Source of the DNA: Bradyrhizobiaceae bacterium
Lineage (GTDB): Bacteria > Pseudomonadota > Alphaproteobacteria > Rhizobiales > Xanthobacteraceae
Direction of reading: 5' to 3'
NCBI GenBank assembly: GCA_947481635.1
Contig: CANKHJ010000004.1
Coordinates: 1 to 64,000 of the forward strand
DNA: 64,000 nt
This document shows positions 37,998 through 48,389 of the stretch, in pieces; the first letter of the stretch is position 1, and the number at the start of each line of letters is the position of its first letter. The notes beneath the pieces are model-generated. The model saw only the letters and a program-made list of their open reading frames with translations. It did no database searches and had not been told where the DNA came from. The position numbers were made by a program, and so were the translations under genes.

Positions 37998-39470
37998 TCA
38001 CATGGTGTAGGCGCGCTCGCCGTGATCGTTGATGTCGAGGCCTTCGCGCTCCTTTTCGACGGACGGGCGCAGCCCGACCAGGATATCGACCACCTTGTAG
38101 AGGATCAGCGAGCCGACGCCGGACCAGACCAGGGTGAGCAGCACGGCCTTGATCTGTGCGATCACCTGGGTCGAGAACGCGTAGTCCGCTACTGCTCCGA
38201 CTTGGTAGTCGAAGATGCCGGTGCCGCCGAGCGCGGGATTGACCAGGATGCCGGTGCCGATCGCGCCGACGATGCCGCCGACGCAGTGGACGCCGAACAC
38301 ATCGAAGGCGTCGTCATAACCAAGCGCGTTCTTCACCGTGGTGCAGAAGAACAGGCAGACAACGCCGACGATCAGGCCGAGTACGATCGCGCCCATTGGT
38401 CCGGCAAAGCCGGACGCCGGCGTCACCGCGACAAGACCCGCCACCGCGCCGGACAAGGCGCCGAGCAGCGAGGGCTTGCCCTTGGTGATCCACTCCGCGA
38501 ACATCCATGAGATCGCGGCGCCCGCCGTTGCGACGAACGTGTTCATCATCGCGAGGCCGGCGACACCGCTCGCTTCAAGGTTCGATCCGGCGTTGAAGCC
38601 GAACCAGCCGACCCACAGCAGAGCGGCGCCGATCATGGTCATGGTCAGCGAGTGAGGAGGCATCAACTCCTTGCCGTAGCCGGTGCGCTTGCCGACCAGG
38701 ATCGCGCCGACAAGACCGGCAATGCCCGCGTTGATGTGCACCACGGTGCCGCCGGCGAAGTCGATCGCGCCCCAGGAGTAGATCAGACCCGCATCGGCCA
38801 TCACGACATCCAGCGCTTCCTGCGCGGTCTTCTTCGCCGCATCGTCGGTCGCTGCATTGAGGGCAGCTTGCGCCGTCACGATCGCGTCTGGGCCGGCCCA
38901 ATACCAGACCATATGCGCGATCGGGAAGTAGACGAAGGTGACCCAGAGCGGAATGAACAACGCCAGCGCCGAGAACTTGAAGCGTTCGGCGAAGGCGCCG
39001 ACGATCAGCGCGCAGGTGATGGCCGCGAAGGTCATCTGGAAGGCGACGTAGATGATTTCCGAAATCGACGCGCCCGCGGTGAAGGTCACTGCCATCGTTT
39101 CTGGCGTCACGCCGGCGAGGAATGCCTTCGAGAAGCCGCCGATGAACGACGATCCACCGGTGAAGGTGAGGCTGTAGCCGTAGAACACCCAGATCAGGGT
39201 GACGATACAGACGCAGTAGAACACGTGCGCCAGCACCGAGAGCATGTTCTTCGAGCGGGCGAGGCCGCCGTAAAACAGCGCGAGGCCGGGGATGGTCATC
39301 AGCAGGACGAGCACGGTGGATGTCAGCATCCATGCGTTGTCGCCTTTGTTGACCGTCGGAGCGGGTGGTGGTGCTGTCACCGCCGCCAATGCGCCGTCCG
39401 CGAGCAGAGCGGCGCCGGCGAGGACGGCGAGTGCCGCCAAGGCCGAGCGTGAAGGAAACTTGAACGTCAT
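37998..39470 (-). CDS. amtB: Ammonium transporter AmtB (first copy)
   Basis: AmtB is a trimeric inner-membrane channel that imports ammonium. The 490-residue protein has a cleavable signal peptide (to about residue 29), eleven membrane segments, the twin-His pore motif (His in GGTVVHINAG and in VFGVHCVGGIVG), and the tail DINDHGERAYTM that binds GlnK. An insert of about 30 residues rich in Ala and Lys (AALNAATDDAAKKTAQEAL) lies in a loop before the first pore His and is absent from the second copy. AGGAG eight bases upstream supports ATG at 39470. It is transcribed with the upstream glnK. Confidence 0.95.
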   Translation of the reverse strand: MTFKFPSRSALAALAVLAGAALLADGALAAVTAPPPAPTVNKGDNAWMLTSTVLVLLMTIPGLALFYGGLARSKNMLSVLAHVFYCVCIVTLIWVFYGYSLTFTGGSSFIGGFSKAFLAGVTPETMAVTFTAGASISEIIYVAFQMTFAAITCALIVGAFAERFKFSALALFIPLWVTFVYFPIAHMVWYWAGPDAIVTAQAALNAATDDAAKKTAQEALDVVMADAGLIYSWGAIDFAGGTVVHINAGIAGLVGAILVGKRTGYGKELMPPHSLTMTMIGAALLWVGWFGFNAGSNLEASGVAGLAMMNTFVATAGAAISWMFAEWITKGKPSLLGALSGAVAGLVAVTPASGFAGPMGAIVLGLIVGVVCLFFCTTVKNALGYDDAFDVFGVHCVGGIVGAIGTGILVNPALGGTGIFDYQVGAVADYAFSTQVIAQIKAVLLTLVWSGVGSLILYKVVDILVGLRPSVEKEREGLDINDHGERAYTM

Positions 39471-39506
39471 AGGTTGAACTCCTGGTCCGGAAGAATGGCG
39501 CAAGGG

Positions 39507-40205
<699 letters not shown>

Positions 40206-41528
40206 TTACTGCAGCGCCTCGCCGTGCTGGGTGATGTCGAGACCTTCGATCTCGCTCTGCCGGCTGACGCGCAAAGGCGTAACCAGATTGATCAACTGGA
40301 GCAGCACGAAGGTCATGACCCCACACCAGACCAGCGTCACGCCGACGCCGTACAGCTGCAGCAGCACCTGGTTGCCGTTGCCCTCAAGCAGCCCGGAAAT
40401 CCCGCCGGTGCCGTCCGCCGCCGCCGAGATCGATGCCGTCGCGAATACGCCGGCGAGGATCGTGCCGATCACGCCGCCGACGCCGTGCACGCCGAACACG
40501 TCGAGCGAATCGTCGTAGCCCATCATGGTCTTGAGTTTGGTGCAGGCCCAGAAGCAGCCCGCGCCCGCCGCAAGGCCGATGACCAGGCCGTGCCAAGGCA
40601 GCACGAATCCCGACGCCGGCGTGATGGTGCCGAGCCCGGCGACTGCGCCTGAGATCATGCCGAGCACCGAAGGCTTGCCGCGCGTGAACCATTCCAGGAA
40701 CATCCATGTCGCCGCCCCCATGCACGCCGCGAGATGGGTCGATGTGATTGCAAACACGGCGCGCGAATTGGCGCCGAGTGCGGAGCCGCCGTTGAAGCCG
40801 AACCAACCGACCCAGAGCAGGCCGGTGCCGATGACCGCGAGTGAGAGGTCAAACGGCGCGAAGTTGTCGGTGCCGTAGCCGGTCCGCTTGCCGACGACGT
40901 AAGCCGCGACCAGACCCGCGACCCCGGCATTGAGATGCACCACCAGGCCGCCGGCGAAATCGAGCACGCCCGCCGCGCCGAGGAAGCCGCCACCCCACAC
41001 CCAATGGGCGATCGGCACATAGACCAGGAACAGCCAGCCGACGCAGAAGCATACGAAGGCGGAGAAGCGCATCCGGTCGGCGACCGAGCCCGCGACCAGC
41101 GCAACGGTGATGACTGCGAAGGTCATCTGATAGAGCATGAATAGCAGTTCGGGGATCGTCTTCGCCAGGGGATGCGTCGTCTCCATGCCGACGCCGCGCA
41201 TGAAGACGCGGTCGAACGTGCCGATGAGCGCGCCGTCGCCCGCAAAGGTCAGGCTGTAACCGAATGCGAACCACAGGATCGAGCAGATCATCGTTGCCGT
41301 GAGGCACTGCGCCATGGTCGCCAGCACATGCTTCTTGCGCACCATGCCGCAATAGAACAGGGCGAGGCCCGGCAGGGTCATCATCAGCACCAGGCCGGTT
41401 GCCGAGATCATCCACGCGGTGTCGGCCGCGTCGATCTTCACATCTTGTGCGGAAGCGGGAGACGTCAAAAGAATGGCTGCAATTGCAGCCAGGAATCGCG
41501 GCATCAATTCGCCGACACGCTTGATCAT
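40206..41528 (-). CDS. amtB: Ammonium transporter AmtB (second copy)
   Basis: The 440-residue paralogue has a signal peptide (MPRFLAAIAAILLTSPASA), the pore His residues in GGLVVHLNAG and VFGVHGVGGVIG, and a GlnK-contact tail ending DITQHGEALQ. It lacks the roughly 30-residue loop insert of the first copy and differs strongly in several membrane segments, so the duplication is old. GGGAGGGGG before ATG at 41528 is a strong ribosome binding site. It forms a unit with the glnK 73 bases upstream. Confidence 0.95.
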   Translation of the reverse strand: MIKRVGELMPRFLAAIAAILLTSPASAQDVKIDAADTAWMISATGLVLMMTLPGLALFYCGMVRKKHVLATMAQCLTATMICSILWFAFGYSLTFAGDGALIGTFDRVFMRGVGMETTHPLAKTIPELLFMLYQMTFAVITVALVAGSVADRMRFSAFVCFCVGWLFLVYVPIAHWVWGGGFLGAAGVLDFAGGLVVHLNAGVAGLVAAYVVGKRTGYGTDNFAPFDLSLAVIGTGLLWVGWFGFNGGSALGANSRAVFAITSTHLAACMGAATWMFLEWFTRGKPSVLGMISGAVAGLGTITPASGFVLPWHGLVIGLAAGAGCFWACTKLKTMMGYDDSLDVFGVHGVGGVIGTILAGVFATASISAAADGTGGISGLLEGNGNQVLLQLYGVGVTLVWCGVMTFVLLQLINLVTPLRVSRQSEIEGLDITQHGEALQ

Positions 41529-41601
41529 AGAAGCCCCCTCCCCGGAAAAGTCATGGTCTCGTTCGCCGGCACACCGACGTCGTAGACTCTTGGCGCCGTC
41601 A

Positions 41602-41976
<375 letters not shown>

Positions 41977-42097
41977 CTAATCGCGTGGCATTGCGCGCAC
42001 GTTATCGGCAACCCGATCAGAAATTAAGCGATTTGTCGCCGCGCAAATAGGCTGTCCGCTTGGCCTGTGGGCAGTTCAGGTCAACAATGCTGACTGA

Positions 42098-42982
42098 TCA
42101 GGCTGGCGGGCTTTCCGCGCCGCGGCGCTTCCGCAACATCCCCTCCTGGGCGACAGACGCCACGAGGGTGCCATCGCGGGCGAAGATCAGCCCGCGCGAG
42201 AAGCCGCGCGATCCGTTGAGGTTCGGGCTGTCCTGGGCGTAGAGCAGCCATTCGTCAGTGCGGAACGGCCGGTGAATCCACAACGCATGGTCGAGGCTCG
42301 CCGCCATGATCTCCTTCATGAACACGGTCTTGCCGTGCGGGATCAGAGCCGAATCCAGCAGCGTCATGTCGGACGCATAGGCCAGCACCGCCTGGTGAAT
42401 CGCCGCGTCGTCGGGCAGGCGGGCGGTCACTTTCATCCAGACATGGAAAGTGTTGCCGGGGATTTTCTGTCCGAGGTAGCGGCCGAATTCCACCGGACGA
42501 AGCTCAATCGGCCGCTCGCGCTCATAATAGCGCCGCACCGGATCGGGCATCGACGGCAGCACCCGCTCCTTCATGTCGGCCTCGGACGGCAATTCCTCCG
42601 GAGCCGGGACCACCGGCATGGTGGCCTGATGATCGAATCCCCCTTCCTCCGCGGCATGGAACGATGCCGACATCGAGAAGATCGCATGACCGTGCTGGAT
42701 CGCGATCACCCGCCGGGTGGTGAAACTCCTGCCGTCGCGGATGCGGTCCACTTCGTAGATGATCGGCACTTTCGGGTCGCCGCCGAGCAGGAAATAGGCA
42801 TGCAGCGAGTGCGGCGGCCGGCCAGGATCGACCGTGCGCAACGCTGCGACCAGGGCCTGCCCAACCACTTGTCCGCCGAACACGCGTTGCCAGCCCACCT
42901 GGGGGGAACGGCCACGGAACAGGTTCATCTCAAGCTGTTCGAGATCGAGGATCGAGAGCAGGTCGTCGACGGCACCGGGCAT
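42098..42982 (-). CDS. tesB: Acyl-CoA thioesterase II
   Basis: TesB hydrolyses acyl-CoA to free fatty acid and CoA. The 294-residue protein is a double hot-dog enzyme with FGGQVVGQALVAA, HSLHAYFLLGGD, and the catalytic set Asp in YASDMTLLDSAL, Ser/Thr in MAASLDHALWIH and Gln in SVAQEGMLR. Length is normal for the family. It diverges from the monooxygenase gene across 95 bases. Confidence 0.94.
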   Translation of the reverse strand: MPGAVDDLLSILDLEQLEMNLFRGRSPQVGWQRVFGGQVVGQALVAALRTVDPGRPPHSLHAYFLLGGDPKVPIIYEVDRIRDGRSFTTRRVIAIQHGHAIFSMSASFHAAEEGGFDHQATMPVVPAPEELPSEADMKERVLPSMPDPVRRYYERERPIELRPVEFGRYLGQKIPGNTFHVWMKVTARLPDDAAIHQAVLAYASDMTLLDSALIPHGKTVFMKEIMAASLDHALWIHRPFRTDEWLLYAQDSPNLNGSRGFSRGLIFARDGTLVASVAQEGMLRKRRGAESPPA

Positions 42983-43077
42983 ACGCGAACTCGGGTGGTG
43001 GGCCGGCCAGTGACACGCGGCTGGAGAGTGAAGTCAAGGCGATGAAGTTGACGCGGCTTGGGGTGTATAGTCGGGGG

Positions 43078-44307
43078 ATGACCGATCCCTCGAAACCCGG
43101 CCCATTCGACGTCCTGATTGCGGGTGCCGGCCTCGTCGGCCTGACGCTCGCGATCGCGCTGCGCCAGTCGCTCGGGGCAAGTTTCCGTGTCGCAGTCGCG
43201 GACCCGGCGCTGGACCGCGTTGCCGATCCGCGCACCTCGGCGATCATCGCAGCCGGACGCCACCTGCTCGAGGCGCTCGGCGTGTGGGCCAGGGTCGCGC
43301 GCGACGCCCAGCCGATTGCCGACACCATCATCACCGACAGCCGGTTGGATGACGCGATGCGGCCGGTGTTTCTCAACTTCGACGGCGAGGTCGAACCGGG
43401 CGAGCCGCTCGCGCATATGATCGAGAATGCGCCGCTGCTGGCGGCGTTGCTGGAGCAGGCGCGCGCGGATGGCGTCGTGTTGCTTGCGACCGGTGTCGCA
43501 TCATTCGACGCGCAGCCGGAAGCAGTAGATGCCCGCCTGTCCGATGGCACGGGTATCACCACCCGCCTGCTGGTCGCGGCCGACGGCGCGCGCTCGCCTT
43601 TGCGCGAACGCGCCGGCATCGCGACCCATGGCTGGTCCTATCTGCAATCCGCCATCGTCACCAATGTCGCGCATGAGCGCGATCATCACGGCCGCGCCGA
43701 AGAGCATTTCCTCCCGGCCGGTCCGTTTGCGATCCTGCCGCTGACCGGCAAGCGCTCATCGATCGTGTGGACTGAAAACACCGATGAGGCGACACGCATC
43801 GTCGCGCTGCCGGACGATGAATTCCACGACGAGCTCGAACGCCGCTTCGGCCTGCATCTCGGCGAAATCGAAACCATCGGTCCGCGCCGTGCCTATCCGC
43901 TGGAATATTTCATGGCGCGTAGCTTCGTCGCGCAACGCATCGCGTTGGCCGGCGATTCCGCGCATGTGATTCATCCGATCGCGGGGCAGGGCCTCAACAT
44001 GGGACTGAAGGATGTTGCCGCGCTCGCTGAGTCGATCGTCGATGCGGTACGGCTCGGGCTCGATCCTGGCGGGCCGGTGGTGCTCGACCGGTATCAGCGC
44101 TGGCGCCGGTTCGACGCGCTTGCGATGGGCGTCGCGACCGACGGGCTGAACCGGCTGTTTTCCAACCGCTCCGATGTGCTGCGCGTGGTGCGCGACGTCG
44201 GCCTCGGCGTGGTCGAGCGGCTGCCCACGCTCAAGCGCGTGTTTGCGCGCGAGGCCGCCGGATTGTCCGGCGACGTCCCGAAGCTGCTGCGCGGCGAGGG
44301 ACTCTAG
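43078..44307 (+). CDS. UbiH/UbiF/VisC/COQ6-type FAD-dependent monooxygenase
   Basis: The 409-residue protein is a ubiquinone-biosynthesis hydroxylase-type flavoprotein with the GxGxxG FAD motif in VLIAGAGLVGLTLA, a mid-protein DGARSPLRE motif that joins FAD and NADPH binding, and the diagnostic GDSAHVIHPIAGQGLNMGLKDV. Which ring position it hydroxylates cannot be told from sequence. The start at 43078 follows a GGGGG stretch; the earlier ATG would add 12 unlikely residues. It ends six bases before the convergent GST gene. Confidence 0.9.
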   Translation: MTDPSKPGPFDVLIAGAGLVGLTLAIALRQSLGASFRVAVADPALDRVADPRTSAIIAAGRHLLEALGVWARVARDAQPIADTIITDSRLDDAMRPVFLNFDGEVEPGEPLAHMIENAPLLAALLEQARADGVVLLATGVASFDAQPEAVDARLSDGTGITTRLLVAADGARSPLRERAGIATHGWSYLQSAIVTNVAHERDHHGRAEEHFLPAGPFAILPLTGKRSSIVWTENTDEATRIVALPDDEFHDELERRFGLHLGEIETIGPRRAYPLEYFMARSFVAQRIALAGDSAHVIHPIAGQGLNMGLKDVAALAESIVDAVRLGLDPGGPVVLDRYQRWRRFDALAMGVATDGLNRLFSNRSDVLRVVRDVGLGVVERLPTLKRVFAREAAGLSGDVPKLLRGEGL

Positions 44308-44313
44308 GGTTTC

Positions 44314-44937
44314 CTAAACGAACGGAATCGCCGCCACGTGTTCCTGAAACGCCGGGCGCTTCTCGATCGCGCGATACCAGCGTTCGAGGTTGTCCATTTG
44401 CGGACGATTTTCGACCAGCCGGTAATAGCGATACGTGATGATCGCCACCGGGATGTCGCCCATCGAAAAATCATCGCCGGCCAGGAACGCCGTGTCGGCG
44501 AGATAGGAATCGAGAATCGTCATGCAGGCGATGGTCTGCGCGCGCGATTTGTCGATCGCGGCCTGGTCGCGCTTCTCCGGTGGCGTGCGGATCAAGCCCC
44601 AGAACATCCCGAAGATCGCCGGCCCGGCGGTGGTGAGTTGCCAGTCCATCCAGCGATGCGCGCTGGCGCGGTCGCGCAGGTCGGACGGCTCCAGCCGGCC
44701 CGGTCCGAATTTGCTGGCGACATAACGCAGGCAGGAATTCGACTCCCACAGAATGAAGCCGTCTTCCTCCAGCGTCGGGACTACGCCATTGGGGTTCAGT
44801 CCGAGATACGGCATCTCGTTGTTCTTGCCGAACGGACCGCCGACATCGATGCGCTCATAGGGGAGCCCGAGCTCGCCGATCCCCCACATCACCTTCTGCA
44901 CGTTGGCCGACGTGGCCCGCCCCCAGATCTTGAGCAT
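44314..44937 (-). CDS. Glutathione S-transferase family protein
   Basis: The 207-residue protein has the N-terminal motif WGRATSANVQKVMWGIGELGLPYE with the likely catalytic Ser, the GVVPTLEEDG cis-proline segment, WESNSCLRYVA, and a helical C-terminal domain (DFSMGDIPVAIITYRYYRL). The GGAGG six bases before ATG at 44937 is strong. The start lies within the 3' end of the upstream DUF4031 gene in another frame (83-base overlap). Substrate unknown. Confidence 0.88.
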   Translation of the reverse strand: MLKIWGRATSANVQKVMWGIGELGLPYERIDVGGPFGKNNEMPYLGLNPNGVVPTLEEDGFILWESNSCLRYVASKFGPGRLEPSDLRDRASAHRWMDWQLTTAGPAIFGMFWGLIRTPPEKRDQAAIDKSRAQTIACMTILDSYLADTAFLAGDDFSMGDIPVAIITYRYYRLVENRPQMDNLERWYRAIEKRPAFQEHVAAIPFV

Positions 44938-45262
44938 GGTGTTCCTCCAGTTTTGTTTTCGCGGTCCGATTCGATTCGGGCCGGTCTTGTTTGCGGTCCT
45001 GCTTTATCGGGCGTATCCGGCGCGAGACCGCGACGATCTCCTGGCGGCTGCAGGCCACCGCGCCGCGCGCGATCGCATGGCGCCGTTCGAAGGCGGTCAG
45101 GTCGTAATGCGGCACCGAGGTCTTCGGCGGCCCCTGATAGGAGATGCGCTGGATGCCGAGCTCGGCCGCGAACCGATGCAACTCGTCGAGTCCGTCGGCG
45201 AGCAGATGGCACCAGCGCAGGCCATGCCACGCCCAGATCGCGTCATCCACGTAGATTGCCAT
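44855..45262 (-). CDS. DUF4031 family protein with out-of-frame 3' overlap into GST
   Basis: The first roughly 85 residues match the DUF4031 pattern (MAIYVDDAIWAWHGLRWCHLLA, YQGPPKTSVPHYDLT, RRHAIARGAVACSRQEIV). This family has no known activity. The last 50 residues are Arg/Gln/Asp-rich and overlap the GST gene by 83 bases in a different frame, which suggests either loss of an earlier stop or a frameshift. The conserved part is complete. No strong ribosome binding site is visible. Confidence 0.75.
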   Translation of the reverse strand: MAIYVDDAIWAWHGLRWCHLLADGLDELHRFAAELGIQRISYQGPPKTSVPHYDLTAFERRHAIARGAVACSRQEIVAVSRRIRPIKQDRKQDRPESNRTAKTKLEEHHAQDLGAGHVGQRAEGDVGDRRARAPL

Positions 45263-45271
45263 GCCGCGCGA

Positions 45272-45454
45272 TCAATCCAGCCGTCGGGCTTCCTCGGGCA
45301 GCATGATCGGGATGCCGTCGCGGATCGGATAGGCGAGCTTGGCCGCGCGCGAGATCAATTCCTGACGCCCGGCATCATACTCGAGCGGACCCTTGGTCAT
45401 CGGGCAGACCAGGATTTCCAGCAGTTTCGGATCGACATTTCCGGACGAGGTCAT
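45272..45454 (-). CDS. Trm112 family protein
   Basis: The 60-residue protein matches the Trm112/YcaR family: [38 protein letters not shown]. Trm112 proteins in eukaryotes activate methyltransferases; in bacteria the role is unclear. The ATG at 45454 gives the family start; the longer reading is rejected. It lies nine bases from the DUF4031 gene and downstream of the LON-domain gene, a common neighbourhood. Confidence 0.88.
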   Translation of the reverse strand: MTSSGNVDPKLLEILVCPMTKGPLEYDAGRQELISRAAKLAYPIRDGIPIMLPEEARRLD

Positions 45455-45500
45455 GAATGCTCCAGCAAGCGGTGGACATCGTATAGCACGCGAAGCGCGC

Positions 45501-46169
45501 TCATTGCAGCGGCGGCTCGCCCTCGACATTGCGTCGCGCCAGATCGATCTCGGTGAGCGCGATCAGAATCTCGGCACGCTCCTTGAGCGTCGGCGCTTCC
45601 AGCAGCGCCTGCTTCTCAGCCGAATCATAAGGCGACATCATCGAGAGTGCATTGACCAGCGCCTCGTTGGGGGCGCTTTCGATACCGTCCCAGTCGGCCT
45701 TGAGATCGTTGACGCGTAGGAAGTCGGCCAGCGCCTTGAGCAACGCTTGGCGATCAACGTCGGCCTCGCCTTTGCGCGCCGTGAAATCGTCCGGGAACGG
45801 GTAGCTGACGCGGCATTGGCGGAACGGCGTGTCGACCGTCAGCTCCTCCTCGACGCGGAAGCGCACCACGCCGGTGAGCTGCATCAGATAGCGGCCGTCA
45901 CCGCTCTCGGCGAATTGCGTCAAGCGACCGACGCAGCCCAACCGATAGAGGCTGGGCTTTGCTTCATCGCCGGAATGCCCGGTGTCCGGCTGGATCATGC
46001 CGATCAACCGGGTGGTGGCCAGCGCATGGTCGGTCATCGCGAGATAGCGCGGCTCGAAGATGTTCAGCGGCATCTGGCCGCGCGGCAGCAGCAGCGCACC
46101 CGCTAGCGGAAACACCGGAATGATGTCCGGCAGATCACTCGCGTCGCGATAGACCGCATTCATCGGCAT
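45501..46169 (-). CDS. LON peptidase substrate-binding domain protein
   Basis: The 222-residue protein contains only the N-terminal LON domain ([47 protein letters not shown]) with no ATPase or protease part. Its function is unknown; it may bind unfolded segments. The cluster with a YbbN-type thioredoxin upstream and Trm112 downstream is common in this order and suggests a protein-quality role. Confidence 0.9.
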   Translation of the reverse strand: MPMNAVYRDASDLPDIIPVFPLAGALLLPRGQMPLNIFEPRYLAMTDHALATTRLIGMIQPDTGHSGDEAKPSLYRLGCVGRLTQFAESGDGRYLMQLTGVVRFRVEEELTVDTPFRQCRVSYPFPDDFTARKGEADVDRQALLKALADFLRVNDLKADWDGIESAPNEALVNALSMMSPYDSAEKQALLEAPTLKERAEILIALTEIDLARRNVEGEPPLQ

Positions 46170-46230
46170 CGGTCACACCACTCAGTGAACAAATCGAAAC
46201 GCATAACAAAGCGATAGAGCTTGCCGCGTC

Positions 46231-47142
46231 TTACGCAAACAGGATCGACGACAATTTCTTGCGGCCCTCGAGCGTGGCCTCGTCGGTCGGGCCCCAGGCC
46301 TCGAAGAATTGCACCAGCTGTTTGCGGGCGCCATCCTCGTTCCATTTGCGATCCTTGCGCACGATCGACAGCAGATGGTCGGCGGCGGCCTGGCGATCGC
46401 CTTTGGCATTCAACGCAACGGCGAGATCGAAACGCGACTGATGGTCGAGCGGATTCGCAGCGACCTTCTGTTCGAGTTCGTCGGCCGGTCCGATCGACTG
46501 CGCCTGCTCGGCCAATTCGAGCGCGGCGCGCGCCGCTGCGACCGCCGCGTCATTGACCTTGGCGGCCGGCACCAGTGCCAGCGTCTCTTTGGCCTGATCG
46601 AGCGCGCCGGTCTCGACATGAATGCGCGCGAGGCCCGCGAGCGCGCCGACATTCGCGCCGTCTTCCGCGATCAGATGGGTGTAGATCTCCGCAGCGCCGG
46701 CCACGTCGCCTTCGGCGAGCGCGGCATCGGCCGCCGCGAGCAGATCTTTCTCCTCGCCGCCGATCGCGCCCTTGGTGATGCGTTCTAGGAACGCGACCAC
46801 CTGGCTTTCGGGCAGCGCGCCGAGGAAACCATCGGCCGGCTGGCCGTTGACGAAGGCGATCACCGCGGGGATCGACTGGATACCCATCTGGCCGGGAATC
46901 TGCGGATGGTCGTCGATATTCATCTTGGTCAACTTGACCTTGCCCTTGGCGGCCTTGACGACCTTCTCAAGGACCGGCGTGAGCTGCTTGCACGGGCCGC
47001 ACCACGGCGCCCAGAAGTCCACCAGCACCGGCTGATGCTTGGACTCCTCGATCACGTCCTTCATGAACGCCTGCGTGGTGGTATCTTTTATCAGGCCGTC
47101 GCCCGCTGCCACCGTCGCCGCGCCGCTATTCTCCAAGATCAT
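46231..47142 (-). CDS. YbbN/CnoX-type thioredoxin with TPR-like tail
   Basis: The 303-residue protein has a thioredoxin domain with redox pair Cys48-Gly-Pro-Cys51 in WAPWCGPCK, the cis-Pro loop SIPAVIAF, and a C-terminal roughly 180-residue helical region of TPR-like repeats (ALAEGDVAGAAEIYTHLI, LARIHVETGALDQA, FDLAVALNAKGDRQAAADHLL). CnoX in E. coli protects chaperonin clients from oxidation; unlike E. coli YbbN, an intact CxxC is present here. It is followed by the LON-domain gene 61 bases later. Confidence 0.9.
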   Translation of the reverse strand: MILENSGAATVAAGDGLIKDTTTQAFMKDVIEESKHQPVLVDFWAPWCGPCKQLTPVLEKVVKAAKGKVKLTKMNIDDHPQIPGQMGIQSIPAVIAFVNGQPADGFLGALPESQVVAFLERITKGAIGGEEKDLLAAADAALAEGDVAGAAEIYTHLIAEDGANVGALAGLARIHVETGALDQAKETLALVPAAKVNDAAVAAARAALELAEQAQSIGPADELEQKVAANPLDHQSRFDLAVALNAKGDRQAAADHLLSIVRKDRKWNEDGARKQLVQFFEAWGPTDEATLEGRKKLSSILFA

Positions 47143-47216
47143 GCCGCCCTCAAACGCTTTCCCAGCTCATCCGCAAGCCAATTAGATGGTAACAGCCGGG
47201 GTGAATGCAATCCGGC

Positions 47217-47723
47217 TCAGCCGCCCGCCTGGGCCACCGGCATGATTTCCGGAGGATGCCCCGTCGCCGCCAGAAATGCGACCAGGTCGTCCCGCGCGAT
47301 CGACGTCGTCATGGTGTTGACCAGCGGGTGATAATTCAGCGTCTCGTGATGCATCATGGCCTCGTCGAGCACCACGCTCACCCGGCCTTCGGTGTCGTTG
47401 ATGGCCCCGAATGGTGTGACCGAGCCGGGTTCGACGCCGAGCAGCGCCAGCATCAGCTCGGCCGACCCGAATGAGAAGCGGCCGGAACCGCCGATGCGGC
47501 GATGCAGCGATTTCAGGTCGATCACGGCGTCCTCCGACGCGACCACCAGGAAAAAAGCGTCCTTCTTGTCTTTCAGGAACAGATTCTTAGTGTGCCCGCC
47601 CGGGATCGTGCCGCGCAGCGCCTGCGACTGCTCCACCGTGAAAAGCGGCGGGTGGGCGACGGTCCGGTGCGGGATCCCGAGCCGGTCGAGAAACGCGAAA
47701 AGCTCATCTGGCGTGGCGGGCAT
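47217..47723 (-). CDS. Prolyl-tRNA deacylase ProX-like (YbaK/EbsC domain)
   Basis: The 168-residue protein is a free-standing INS/YbaK-type editing domain that hydrolyses mischarged tRNA such as Ala-tRNA-Pro. Conserved marks are PPLFTVEQSQALRG, TKNLFLKDKKDAFFLVV with the key Lys, and GVEPGSVTPFGAINDTEGRV. Precise tRNA specificity is inferred from the family. It stands alone; the 200 bases to tRNA-Gly include a possible degenerate repeat copy near 47740-47780. Confidence 0.88.
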   Translation of the reverse strand: MPATPDELFAFLDRLGIPHRTVAHPPLFTVEQSQALRGTIPGGHTKNLFLKDKKDAFFLVVASEDAVIDLKSLHRRIGGSGRFSFGSAELMLALLGVEPGSVTPFGAINDTEGRVSVVLDEAMMHHETLNYHPLVNTMTTSIARDDLVAFLAATGHPPEIMPVAQAGG

Positions 47724-47924
47724 CCGTCTGTCCTGGTCCGGAATCCGGAAAATGGAGCTGAAAGATCATGCGCAAACAAAAGGCTAGCGATCCAAACCCG
47801 CGTTCACAATGATCGGTCATGGGTTTCTGGCCCGGTCACCTGCGCGGTTGCAATGCCGTCCGGCATTTGGCATAGGAACGCCAGCGGCCTCGACACCCAT
47901 CCTGGCCGCTTACCCTCTCGGAAT

Positions 47925-47999
<75 letters not shown>

Positions 48000-48039
48000 G
48001 AGGTTTTTCGGCCGATCCCCTGTCTCAGGAGTCGCGTTG

Positions 48040-48237
48040 ATGCGCCGCGAGCCTTTGTTTCCTTACGAGGCCCGCGTCGAGCGGCGGCTCGAGATCGACG
48101 GCGCAACGGCCGTGGCCGACATGTTCCTGCCGGCTATGGGTGGGACCGCGATCATGATGCCGGGCAGCCGGAGCCGCGCCGCGCCACGCTCTCCCATGCG
48201 AATCGTGCGCAACCTGCGGCGCGTCCGGCCGTACTGA
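48040..48237 (+). CDS. Small hypothetical protein
   Basis: This 65-residue frame starts at ATG 48040 with AGGAG eight bases upstream and lies 40 bases after tRNA-Gly. The product is Arg- and Pro-rich (MRREPLFPYEARVERRLEIDG ... SRSRAAPRSPMRIVR) with no domain I recognise. The good ribosome binding site and lack of an overlapping gene argue that it may be real. The 150 bases after it contain nothing identifiable. Confidence 0.4.
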   Translation: MRREPLFPYEARVERRLEIDGATAVADMFLPAMGGTAIMMPGSRSRAAPRSPMRIVRNLRRVRPY

Positions 48238-48389
48238 GTCGCCTCGGCCACCCGCGCAGCCTCGTGCACCCGGCGAAGGACAGCATTGCCGCCGCGCGCA
48301 TTCCGGCCACGCGGTAGATCGCCTAGAGCATGACGCAGCCGGACTGGATTTAGGGCCCGGGCAATAATAACGCGAAGGCGGGGAACGCG

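Noticed and set aside
42041-42060. Sigma-54-like sequence upstream of second glnK
   Set aside because: TTGC is present but the -24 element is poor (about 3 of 6) and its GG is one base out of register.
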